A stretch of 8,343 nt of DNA. Origin: Chloroflexota bacterium. Lineage in GTDB: Bacteria; Chloroflexota; Anaerolineae; B4-G1; DUEL01. The translations under genes and the position numbers were made by a program. The notes under the pieces are model-generated. The model was not told the DNA's origin, searched no databases, and was given only the letters and a program-made list of their open reading frames with translations. Below are positions 1 through 5,531 of the stretch, piece after piece. The stretch spans positions 1-8,343 of the forward strand of contig JAGHZG010000052.1 in the NCBI GenBank assembly GCA_017743275.1. Direction: 5' to 3'. The first letter of the stretch is position 1. Each line of letters opens with the position of its first letter.

Positions 1-2010
1 ACGGTGGACTGGGTGGACAACTTTGACGGGACGCTCCAGGAGCCCGCCGTCCTCCCGGCCCGCCTCCCCAACCTGCTGGTGAACGGCTCCTCGGGCATCG
101 CCGTCGGCATGGCGACCTCTATCCCGCCCCATAACCTGGCGGAGGTCTGCGACGCCATTGCTTATCTGGTGGACCACTGGGAGGAACGGGATGAGGTGAC
201 CGTGGAGGACCTGATGCAGTTTCTCCCCGGCCCCGACTTCCCTACCGGCGGCGTCATCCTGGGCGGCGAGGAGTTGGTCCAGGCCTACGCGACGGGCCGG
301 GGCCTCATCACCGTCCGCGCCCAGGCCCACGTGGAGGAGACCAACGGCGGGCGCCACCGCATCGTCATCACCGAAATTCCCTATCAGGTCAACAAGAGCG
401 CGCTGCTGGAACGGATCGCCGAACTGGCGCGCGATGGTCGTCTGGAGGACATCTCCGACCTGCGGGACGAATCGGACCGGCGGGGGATGAGCATCGTCAT
501 AGAACTCCGGCGCGGGGCCCAGCCGAAGACCGTCCTCAACCGCCTCTTCAAGTACACCGCGCTCCAGTCCACCTTCAGCGTTCAGTTGCTGGCGTTGGTG
601 GACGGCGAGCCGCGCCTGCTCACCCTCAAACGGGCACTGGAACTCTACGTGGAGCACCGGCGGGAGGTCATCGTCCGCCGCAGCCAGTACGAACTGGCGA
701 AGGCACAGGCGCGGGCGCACATCCTGGAAGGGCTGAAAATCGCGCTGGACCACCTGGACGCCGTCATCCAGACCATCCGCCAGTCGCCGGACGTGGAGAC
801 GGCGCGGGTCCGGCTCATGGAGCGCTTCCACCTGACGGAGGTCCAGGCCCAGGCGATCCTGGACATGCCCCTGCGGCGGCTGGCCGCGCTGGAGCGCCAG
901 AAGATAGACGACGAGTACGAAGAACTGATCCGCCGTATCGCCTACCTGGAGGACCTGCTGGCCTCTCCGCGCAAAATCCTGGGCGTCATCCGCACCGACC
1001 TGGAAGAGTTGAAGAAAACGTACGGCGACCCCCGGCGCACGGCCATCATCCACGGCGTGGAGGCCGAGTTTGAGGAGGAGGAACTGGTCGCGGAGGAGGC
1101 CGTCCTGGTCATCATCACCCAGCGCGGCTACATCAAGCGGGTGCCGGAGCGGCTCTTCCGGGCCCAGGCCCGGGGCGGGCGCGGCGTCATCGGCATCCAG
1201 ACGAAGGAGGAGGACTCCGTGCTCTATCTCCTGGCGGCCCGGACAACGGACACCCTGCTCTTCTTCACCAACCGGGGGAAGGTCTACGCAGAGCGGGTCT
1301 ACCAGATACCGTCCGCCGACCGGACGGCCCAGGGCGTCCTGCTGGCGGGAATGCTGGCGCTGGACGCGGGGGAGCAGGTGACGGCCGCGCTGGCCGTGCG
1401 GGACTTCTCCGAGGGTTTCCTGACGATGGTCACCGTCGGGGGAAAGGTCAAGCGGACACCGCTCTCGGAGTTCGCCAGCATCCGGTCCGGCGGCTTGGTC
1501 GCCATCATCCTGGAGGACGGGGACGAACTGGGCTGGGTCCGGTTGACGCCGGGGGACGCCGAACTGATCCTGGTGACGGAGCACGGCCAGGCGTTGCGCT
1601 TCCGGGAGGATGAAGTTCGCCCGATGAAGCGAATGGCGGCCGGTGTGAGCGGCATCCGTCTGGAGGACGGGGACCGGGTCGCCAGCGCGGACGTGGTCAT
1701 TCCGGAATCGGACCTGCTGGTGGTGACGGAGCGCGGCTTCGGGAAGCGGACGCCGCTTTCGGAGTTCCCTCTGCAGGGCCGCTACGGCAAGGGCGTGGTG
1801 GGCATCGGTGGCAAGATGCCGGCCCGGGGGGCCGTGGCGGCGGCGCGGGTCGTCGGCCCGGAGGATGAGGTCACTCTGGTCTCCGCGCGGGGCATCATCC
1901 TGCGGGTGCCGGCGGCGTCGGTGCCGGCAATGGGTCGCTCCGCCCGGGGCGCCCGCGTCATGGAGTTGCGCGATGGCGACCGCATCGCGTCGGTGGCGGT
2001 GATTCGGTGA
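1..2010 (+). CDS. gyrA: DNA gyrase subunit A, 5'-truncated by the window edge
   Basis: GyrA is the breakage-rejoining subunit of gyrase (A2B2), the type IIA topoisomerase that introduces negative supercoils using ATP. The reading frame is open from base 1; the first codons ([11 protein letters not shown]) match the family just downstream of the catalytic tyrosine region, so that Tyr, the quinolone-resistance region and roughly the first 140 residues lie outside the window. Visible are the [16 protein letters not shown] segment, the tower region, and the long coiled coil with its tip (about codons 220-350). A C-terminal beta-pinwheel follows with six blades, beginning near 1105, 1252, 1417, 1561, 1711 and 1867. 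Blade 1 carries a GyrA box, QARGGRG (1165-1185), the element that separates gyrase from ParC-type topoisomerase IV. Its second position is Ala rather than the usual Arg/Lys. Blades 3 and 5 share KRTPLSEF. The protein ends ...SVAVIR with no acidic tail. The GTG at 4 is internal, not a start. Confidence 0.96.
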   Translation, partial: TVDWVDNFDGTLQEPAVLPARLPNLLVNGSSGIAVGMATSIPPHNLAEVCDAIAYLVDHWEERDEVTVEDLMQFLPGPDFPTGGVILGGEELVQAYATGRGLITVRAQAHVEETNGGRHRIVITEIPYQVNKSALLERIAELARDGRLEDISDLRDESDRRGMSIVIELRRGAQPKTVLNRLFKYTALQSTFSVQLLALVDGEPRLLTLKRALELYVEHRREVIVRRSQYELAKAQARAHILEGLKIALDHLDAVIQTIRQSPDVETARVRLMERFHLTEVQAQAILDMPLRRLAALERQKIDDEYEELIRRIAYLEDLLASPRKILGVIRTDLEELKKTYGDPRRTAIIHGVEAEFEEEELVAEEAVLVIITQRGYIKRVPERLFRAQARGGRGVIGIQTKEEDSVLYLLAARTTDTLLFFTNRGKVYAERVYQIPSADRTAQGVLLAGMLALDAGEQVTAALAVRDFSEGFLTMVTVGGKVKRTPLSEFASIRSGGLVAIILEDGDELGWVRLTPGDAELILVTEHGQALRFREDEVRPMKRMAAGVSGIRLEDGDRVASADVVIPESDLLVVTERGFGKRTPLSEFPLQGRYGKGVVGIGGKMPARGAVAAARVVGPEDEVTLVSARGIILRVPAASVPAMGRSARGARVMELRDGDRIASVAVIR

Positions 2011-2020
2011 GCGTGCGCGT

Positions 2021-2052
2021 GGGACGGGCGGCGGCAAGCCGCCGCCCGTCCC
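2021..2052 (+). terminator. GC-rich hairpin after gyrA
   Basis: A perfect inverted repeat begins 10 nt after the gyrA stop: arms 2021-2035 and 2038-2052 with AA between them (realistically 14 pairs closed by a four-base loop). It is almost pure G+C and is followed by CCCCTCTGC, not a T-run, so it is not a textbook intrinsic terminator. It could act as a transcription block, an mRNA 3'-end stabiliser or a bidirectional pause. Its centre, GCGGCGGC-AA-GCCGCCGC, is almost the same as that of the hairpin after the next gene (3123-3141). Confidence 0.6.
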
Positions 2053-2065
2053 CCCTCTGCTGGCG

Positions 2066-2203
2066 ATGAAACCAGAAATGGCGGCAATCTTTCAGGGCTA
2101 CACCGAGGCCGACCGGTGGATTCAGGCCGAACGGAGAGAGTGGCTGAGACGGTTGAATAAAGAAAATATACAAAAAACTTTGTGCCTTTGTGTCTTGGTG
2201 TGA
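2066..2203 (+). CDS. Doubtful 45-codon ORF, possible gene remnant
   Basis: An ATG at 2066 opens 45 codons to the TGA at 2201-2203. The first ~30 residues (MKPEMAAIFQGYTEADRWIQ, then a charged segment ending near WLRRL) look like a plausible amphipathic, protein-like stretch. The last ~10 codons are read from a T/G-rich tandem octamer repeat and encode TLCLCVLV, which looks like noise. No Shine-Dalgarno precedes the ATG, which lies 13 nt after the gyrA hairpin. I do not recognise the family. It could be the 5' remnant of a small gene whose end was overwritten by repeat DNA, or chance. No function is proposed. Confidence 0.2.
   Translation: MKPEMAAIFQGYTEADRWIQAERREWLRRLNKENIQKTLCLCVLV
2144..2172 (+). 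promoter_or_regulatory. Candidate sigma-70-type promoter for the PAP2 gene
   Basis: CTGAGA (2144-2149) and TATACA (2167-2172) are separated by 17 nt, and each matches four of six consensus positions. They lie in the only clearly A/T-rich patch between gyrA and the PAP2 gene, about 57 nt upstream of the start codon. Independent transcription is reasonable because a strong hairpin follows gyrA. The match is weak and could be chance in A/T-rich sequence. Confidence 0.2.
2179..2202 (+). repeat. Three degenerate tandem octamers
   Basis: TTTGTGCC, TTTGTGTC and TTGGTGTG follow one another without a gap. The T/G-rich composition contrasts with the G/C-rich surroundings. It sits just upstream of the PAP2 ribosome binding site and would lie in that gene's 5' untranslated region. 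Confidence 0.55.
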
Positions 2204-2216
2204 GCCCAATCCGCCG

Positions 2217-2225
2217 AGGAGGTGA
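2217..2225 (+). promoter_or_regulatory. Ribosome binding site deciding the GTG start of the PAP2 gene
   Basis: AGGAGGTGA is a near-complete complement of the 16S rRNA 3' end. GGAGG lies 6 nt from the GTG at 2229 but 18 nt from the in-frame ATG at 2241, so the GTG is the better start. Confidence 0.8.
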
Positions 2226-2228
2226 CCT

Positions 2229-3104
2229 GTGGACGGTCTAATGGAGTGGGGCCTTCGGGTCATTGCCTGGTTCCAGCAGTTCAGCCCCGCGCTGGACTGG
2301 CCCTTCCGGGCCTTCACGTTTATGGGAGATGAGGAGTTCTTCCTCCTGCTGTTGCCGCTGGTCTACTGGTGTCTGGACCGGCGGATGGGCGCCCGGCTGA
2401 CCGTCGCGTTTCTGGTCTCCGCCTACACCAACGCGGTGGCGAAGACTCTGGCCGCGCAGCCGCGCCCGCTGGATTACGCGCCAGAGCGGGTGAAAGTGCT
2501 CTGGGATGCCACGGGCTACGGCTTCCCCAGTGGGCACACCCAGAGCGCCGTCGTCGTCTGGGGATACCTGGCTGCGCAGGCCCGCCGCCGTTGGGTCTGG
2601 ATTCTGGCAGCGGTGATGATGCTCTTCATCCCCCTCTCCCGCATCTACCTGGGCGTCCACTTCCCCTACGACGTCCTTGGCGGGTACATCATCGGCGCCG
2701 CCCTGCTGCTCCTCTACCTCTGGCTGGAACCGGGGATAGAGCGGTGGCTGGAGGAGAAGGGGCTGATTTGGCGGTTGGGCGTGGCGACCCTCGCCCCACT
2801 GATCCTGATGCTCCTCTTCCTCACTCCGGACGGCGTGACCTCCGGGGCCACGCTGATGGGGATGGGCGTGGGGTTTGTCCTGGAGCGCCATTGGGTCCGC
2901 TTTGATTCCGGTGGGCCGGTCTGGAAACGGATCGTGCGCTTCCTGCTGGGGGTGGTTGTCCTGGTGGCCCTGTGGCTGGGGCTGCGGATTGCCTTCTCCG
3001 GCCTGGAGCCGGCCTTGCTCTTCCGCTTTGTCCGCTACGGGCTGGTGGGGCTCTGGGGCGGGCTGGGCGCGCCCTGGGCCTTCCGCCGCCTGGGGCTGGC
3101 GTAA
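2229..3104 (+). CDS. PAP2-family integral membrane phosphatase
   Basis: Members of this family (type 2 phosphatidic acid phosphatase / acid phosphatase superfamily) remove phosphate from lipid phosphates such as phosphatidate, phosphatidylglycerol phosphate or undecaprenyl pyrophosphate through a phospho-histidine intermediate at the membrane surface. All three signature motifs are intact in the 291-residue product: KX6RP at K72-P80 (KTLAAQPRP), PSGH at 100-103, and SRX5HX3D at S137-D148 (SRIYLGVHFPYD), with H103 and H144 as the catalytic histidines. Hydrophobic helices surround the motifs. A further ~120 residues after the catalytic core contain more membrane segments (about 183-217 and 234-282), so the protein is longer than a minimal PAP2. 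The GTG start is chosen from its ribosome binding site. Strong hairpins lie on both sides, so it is probably transcribed alone. The substrate cannot be read from sequence; undecaprenyl-PP recycling is one possibility. Confidence 0.92.
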   Translation: MDGLMEWGLRVIAWFQQFSPALDWPFRAFTFMGDEEFFLLLLPLVYWCLDRRMGARLTVAFLVSAYTNAVAKTLAAQPRPLDYAPERVKVLWDATGYGFPSGHTQSAVVVWGYLAAQARRRWVWILAAVMMLFIPLSRIYLGVHFPYDVLGGYIIGAALLLLYLWLEPGIERWLEEKGLIWRLGVATLAPLILMLLFLTPDGVTSGATLMGMGVGFVLERHWVRFDSGGPVWKRIVRFLLGVVVLVALWLGLRIAFSGLEPALLFRFVRYGLVGLWGGLGAPWAFRRLGLA

Positions 3105-3107
3105 AAG

Positions 3108-3156
3108 AATATATTTTTCTTTGCGGCGGCGAAGCCGCCGCAAAGAAAAATATATT
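3108..3156 (+). terminator. 23-bp perfect hairpin after the PAP2 gene
   Basis: Arms 3108-3130 and 3134-3156 are perfect inverted repeats around a GAA loop. The inner 8 bp is pure G+C (GCGGCGGC) and the outer 15 bp is A/T-rich. It starts 3 nt after the PAP2 stop and is followed by TTCTTCGTTTCTG (8 T in 13), so with the full stem it can act as an intrinsic terminator. The core is shared with the hairpin after gyrA and, inverted, with the GCGGCTTCGCCGC cores at 5376-5388 and 8255-8267. The length and perfection of the stem leave open that it is a small mobile palindrome used as a terminator. Confidence 0.7.
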
Positions 3157-3201
3157 TTCTTCGTTTCTGTGGATGAAAGGTCAAACTGACAGGGAAAGGG
3201 A

Positions 3202-3237
3202 TACCGCCGCAGGCAGTAGGGGAGAGGTGAGGAAGCC
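3202..3237 (+). repeat. Right-half copy of dispersed repeat family A in the glgC leader
   Basis: This 36-nt stretch matches 5389-5424 at 31 of 36 positions with no gaps. The ends (TACCGCCGCAGGC and TGAGGAAGCC) are identical and the G-rich middle differs. It ends 24 nt before the glgC start, just upstream of the ribosome binding site, so it would be transcribed in the glgC 5' leader. Confidence 0.7.
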
Positions 3238-3261
3238 CAAATCATCACGAGGAGGTATCGG

Positions 3262-4521
3262 ATGGCCATAAAAGACGTGATTGCCGTGGTTCTGGGCGGC
3301 GGGCGGGGGACCCGTCTCTACCCGCTCACCAAAGCGCGGGCCAAGCCGGCCGTCCCCATCGCCGGAAAATACCGCCTGATAGATATTTCCATCAGCAATT
3401 GCATCAACTCCGGCATCACGCGCATCTTCGTCCTCACCCAGTTCCTCACCGCGTCCCTGCATCGCCATGTCTACCATACCTACCGGTTTGACGTCTTCTC
3501 CGGCGGGTTTGTGGAACTGCTCCCGGCGGAGCAGACGCTGACCAGCGAGGCCTGGTACCAGGGAACGGCGGACGCGGTCCGGCGGCAACTGCACCGCATT
3601 GTCCCCCACAACCCGAAAGATGTCCTCATCCTGGCGGGCGACCACCTCTACCGGATGGACTACAGCGAATTCGTCGCCTATCACCGGGAGTCCCGGGCCG
3701 ACGCGACGATTGCCGTCCTGCCCGTGGCAGCGCAGGATGCCCCTCGCTTCGGGATTCTCAAGACCAACGGCGAAGGCCGGATTGTCGCCTTTGAGGAAAA
3801 ACCGAAGGACCCCGTTGTGCTGGAGGGGATGATCAGCCGTCGCGGAAGCGAAAAGCCGTTCCTGGCCTCTATGGGCATCTATGTCTTCCGACTGGACGTG
3901 CTGACCCGTCTGCTGGAGGAGGTTCCGGGGGACGACTTCGGAAACCACATCATCCCGGCGGCCATCCAGACCACCCGGGTCTACGCCTTCCCGTTTGAGG
4001 GTTACTGGGAGGACATCGGGACCATCCGGGCGTTCTACGAGGCGAACCTGGCGCTGACCCGTCCGGACCCGCCCTTTGACTTCTACGACCCGCGCTTCCC
4101 CATCTACACCCGTTCCCGTTTCCTCCCGGCCTCCCGGATAGACGGTTGTCGGCTGGAGCGGACGGTGGTGGCGGACGGCTGCCGCCTCTACGACGCCGAC
4201 CTGGAGGAATGCGTCATCGGGCTGCGCAGCATGATCCGGCCTGGCTCCCGCCTGCGCCAGGTGGTGATGATGGGCGCCGATTTCTACGAGGACGAGGAGC
4301 AACGGGCGGAGAACCGCCGCCTGGGCCGCCCCAACGTCGGCATCGGGCACAACGTCTCCATAGAGCGGGCCATTCTGGATAAGAACGTCCGCATCGGCGA
4401 CGGAGTCATCATCCGCTCCCACCAGGGCGAGCCGGACCGGGAGGAAGAACTGTACGTCCTCCGGGACGGCATCGTCGTCATCCCGGAGGACACGGTCATC
4501 CCCGAGGGGACGGTGATTTAG
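3262..4521 (+). CDS. glgC: Glucose-1-phosphate adenylyltransferase (ADP-glucose pyrophosphorylase)
   Basis: GlgC makes ADP-glucose and pyrophosphate from ATP and glucose 1-phosphate, the committed, allosterically controlled step of bacterial glycogen synthesis, in the cytoplasm. The 419 residues match the usual length. The N-terminal nucleotidyltransferase domain shows the GGGRGTRLYPLT loop (12-23), KPAVPIAGKYRLID (28-41), WYQGTADAV (98-106), AGDHLYRMDY (125-134, catalytic Asp127), FEEKP (177-181, glucose-1-phosphate Lys180) and YWEDIGT (248-254). A left-handed beta-helix follows (from about 290). The wording (IYTRSRFLP, MMGADFYE, ILDKNVRIG, GIVVIPEDTVIPEGTVI) is of the cyanobacterial/plant type. 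The plant/cyanobacterial activator lysine near the C-terminus (VIKDALIP in spinach) aligns with E409. The ATG has GAGGAGGT (3249-3256) with a 5-nt gap. No other glycogen gene is in the window. The leader carries a strong hairpin and a repeat half-copy. Confidence 0.95.
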   Translation: MAIKDVIAVVLGGGRGTRLYPLTKARAKPAVPIAGKYRLIDISISNCINSGITRIFVLTQFLTASLHRHVYHTYRFDVFSGGFVELLPAEQTLTSEAWYQGTADAVRRQLHRIVPHNPKDVLILAGDHLYRMDYSEFVAYHRESRADATIAVLPVAAQDAPRFGILKTNGEGRIVAFEEKPKDPVVLEGMISRRGSEKPFLASMGIYVFRLDVLTRLLEEVPGDDFGNHIIPAAIQTTRVYAFPFEGYWEDIGTIRAFYEANLALTRPDPPFDFYDPRFPIYTRSRFLPASRIDGCRLERTVVADGCRLYDADLEECVIGLRSMIRPGSRLRQVVMMGADFYEDEEQRAENRRLGRPNVGIGHNVSIERAILDKNVRIGDGVIIRSHQGEPDREEELYVLRDGIVVIPEDTVIPEGTVI

Positions 4522-4522
4522 C

Positions 4523-4578
4523 GGTCGGCCGTCAGTGGTCAGTCGGCAGTGGGCCGTCGTCTGTCGTCCGTCGTCCGT
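4523..4578 (+). repeat. Eight degenerate tandem heptamers between convergent genes
   Basis: In register from 4523 the heptads are GGTCGGC, CGTCAGT, GGTCAGT, CGGCAGT, GGGCCGT, CGTCTGT, CGTCCGT and CGTCCGT. The consensus is close to CGTC(A/C)GT, and the last two copies are identical. The block starts one base after the glgC stop and ends on the first base of the opposing gene's stop codon (TCA on this strand). It resembles in form, though not proven in origin, the short tandem heptanucleotide repeats described in cyanobacteria. There is no clear terminator hairpin in this gap. Confidence 0.7.
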
Positions 4579-5267
4579 CAGATAATCCCCAGCGCGTCGG
4601 TCAGGGGGTGCGGGTTCTTGGTCAGGAAGCCCTCGCCGTAGGCCGCCGGGATCATCATCCCGTAGTAGCGGGCGACGATTTCCACCGCGAACAGAATGGG
4701 CCCGTACTGGGACCCGTGGGCCTGCAGGGCCTGCTGCTTGATCCCGTAGACATCGGTGATGTCCAGGACGAAATGGGGGCGGAGCGGCCGTTGAAACGAG
4801 AGGGGAAAGGTCAAATGCCGGGGCTGCGGGATCAGCGGCTCGTGCTGGGGGAACAGGGCCGGGCGGGTCGCCAGGAACGCGGCCCGCTCCACCAGGCGCG
4901 CCGTCGCCACATGGTCGGGGTGATGGTCGTCCTCGTGGGGGGAGAGCAGCAGCCGGGGGCGCCATTCCCGCAGGACCTCCACGATGCGCAGGGTGTTCTC
5001 GTAGTTGAACTCCAGCCGCGCGTCCGGCAGGTCCAGAATGCGGAACGCGTCCACCTGCAGGATACGGGCAGCGGCCTCCGCCTCCGCCCGCCGGGTCTCC
5101 GGGTCTCCGAACGTTCCCATTTCCCCCTGGGTGAGCACCAGTATCCCCGTGCGCAGGCCGCGCGCTTTCGCTTTGATCAGCAGCCCCGCACAGCCAATTT
5201 CGGCGTCGTCCGGATGAGCACCAATTGCCAGGATGTCCACAGTGGTGTTCGTCCGATGCCCGTTCAC
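4578..5267 (-). CDS. bshB1: LmbE/PIG-L family N-acetylglucosaminyl deacetylase, BshB1-like
   Basis: BshB1-type enzymes are zinc-dependent deacetylases that convert N-acetylglucosaminyl-malate to glucosaminyl-malate, the second step in making the thiol bacillithiol. The 229-residue product has the family pattern throughout: VDILAIGAHPDDAEIGCAG (10-28) with zinc ligands H18 and D21 and general base D20, LTQGEMGTFGDPETR (45-59), LGLPD-like LDLPDARLE (79-87), and SPHEDDHHPDH (109-119) whose final H119 is the third zinc ligand. The C-terminus contains the AYGEGF segment (209-214) typical of BshB1. The start is GTG, with AGGAGGT 3 nt upstream. It converges with glgC across a heptamer repeat and diverges from the tauE-like gene. 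No bshA or bshC is visible, so the exact sugar substrate is inferred; another N-acetylglucosaminyl conjugate is possible. Confidence 0.85.
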   Translation of the reverse strand: MNGHRTNTTVDILAIGAHPDDAEIGCAGLLIKAKARGLRTGILVLTQGEMGTFGDPETRRAEAEAAARILQVDAFRILDLPDARLEFNYENTLRIVEVLREWRPRLLLSPHEDDHHPDHVATARLVERAAFLATRPALFPQHEPLIPQPRHLTFPLSFQRPLRPHFVLDITDVYGIKQQALQAHGSQYGPILFAVEIVARYYGMMIPAAYGEGFLTKNPHPLTDALGII

Positions 5268-5270
5268 CAG

Positions 5271-5277
5271 ACCTCCT
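5271..5277 (-). promoter_or_regulatory. Ribosome binding site deciding the GTG start of the bshB1-like gene
   Basis: Read on the minus strand this is AGGAGGT, ending 3 nt before the GTG at 5267-5265. The next in-frame GTG (codon 10) is too far away and would remove residues leading into the first beta strand. Confidence 0.75.
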
Positions 5278-5296
5278 GTATTTTGGAAAATGTGGC

Positions 5297-5346
5297 ACAG
5301 GCCGCCAGGCCTGTTCGCAGGCTAAAGCCGCAGGCTAAAGCCTGCG
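5297..5346 (+). repeat. Palindromes upstream of the bshB1-like gene
   Basis: Two structures lie side by side. ACAGGCC-GCCA-GGCCTGT (5297-5314) is a 7-bp hairpin whose inner 16 bases recur exactly at 5457-5472. CGCAGGCTAAAGCC occurs twice (5316-5329 and 5329-5342, sharing one base), and the second copy forms the hairpin CGCAGGC-TAAA-GCCTGCG (5329-5346). They sit 30 nt upstream of the bshB1-like start, in the space shared with the divergent tauE-like gene. Confidence 0.7.
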
Positions 5347-5437
5347 CGTAACTGTTCAGCCTCACCCCTCCCCCAGCGGCTTCGCCGCTACCGCCGCAGG
5401 CGGCGGGGGTGGGGTGAGGAAGCCTGGACAGTTACGC
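5346..5437 (+). repeat. Full-length copy of dispersed repeat family A (long imperfect palindrome)
   Basis: The outer arms GCGTAACTGTTCAG (5346-5359) and CTGGACAGTTACGC (5424-5437) pair with one mismatch. Inside them 5360-5374 pairs with 5405-5419 at 14 of 15 positions, and the centre holds the hairpin AGCGGC-TTC-GCCGCT (5375-5389) next to a short GC palindrome. The left half (5348-5392) recurs at 8227-8271 with 43 of 45 matches, and the right half (5389-5424) recurs at 3202-3237 with 31 of 36. It lies between divergent genes, so any effect would be on promoters or local DNA structure rather than on termination of these two genes. Confidence 0.8.
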
Positions 5438-5492
5438 CTGCGCTACAACGGTAGCGCAGGCCGCCAGGCCTGGGGGCAGGCTGACAGCCTGC
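5436..5492 (+). repeat. Palindromic repeat family B, copy 1
   Basis: GCCTGCGCTAC (5436-5446) and GTAGCGCAGGC (5451-5461) form a perfect 11-bp stem around AACG. The right arm overlaps a second hairpin, CAGGCC-GCCA-GGCCTG (5457-5472), so the two are mutually exclusive. A third hairpin, GCAGGCT-GAC-AGCCTGC, follows at 5476-5492. A related copy lies inverted at 6765-6800. The array ends about 25 nt before the ribosome binding site of the tauE-like gene. Confidence 0.75.
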
Positions 5493-5517
5493 GCTACGGC
5501 TGTCCGCCTGTGTCGGG

Positions 5518-5523
5518 AAGGAG
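5518..5523 (+). promoter_or_regulatory. Ribosome binding site supporting the TTG start of the tauE-like gene
   Basis: AAGGAG lies 8 nt before the TTG at 5532. No in-frame ATG or GTG is found nearby at comparable spacing, and the TTG places the first membrane helix at the usual distance from the N-terminus. Confidence 0.65.
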
Positions 5524-5531
5524 TCATCAGA

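Noticed and set aside
4..6. GTG at base 4 as the gyrA start
   Set aside because: The frame is open to base 1 and the codons before and after match the interior of GyrA; the true start is upstream of the window.
3157..3248. Riboswitch in the glgC leader
   Set aside because: The leader has a terminator-like hairpin and a repeat half copy, but I could not match any known riboswitch core.
2238..3269. 343-codon minus-strand frame opposite the PAP2 gene
   Set aside because: The product is a Gln/Glu/Pro/His-rich low-complexity sequence typical of an antisense frame; the plus strand encodes all three PAP2 motifs.
3181..5298. 705-codon open frame on the minus strand across glgC and the bshB1-like gene
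   Set aside because: It is antisense to glgC and in another frame of the bshB1-like gene; the product is Pro/Arg/Gly-rich with no recognisable motif, as expected from GC-rich shadow frames. Both overlapped genes have full family motifs.
4608..5351. 247-codon plus-strand frame across the bshB1-like gene
   Set aside because: Antisense to intact zinc-site motifs and running into palindromic repeat DNA.
5297..5492. CRISPR array
   Set aside because: The repeats are adjacent palindromes of differing sequence, with no uniform repeat length, no regular spacers and no cas genes.
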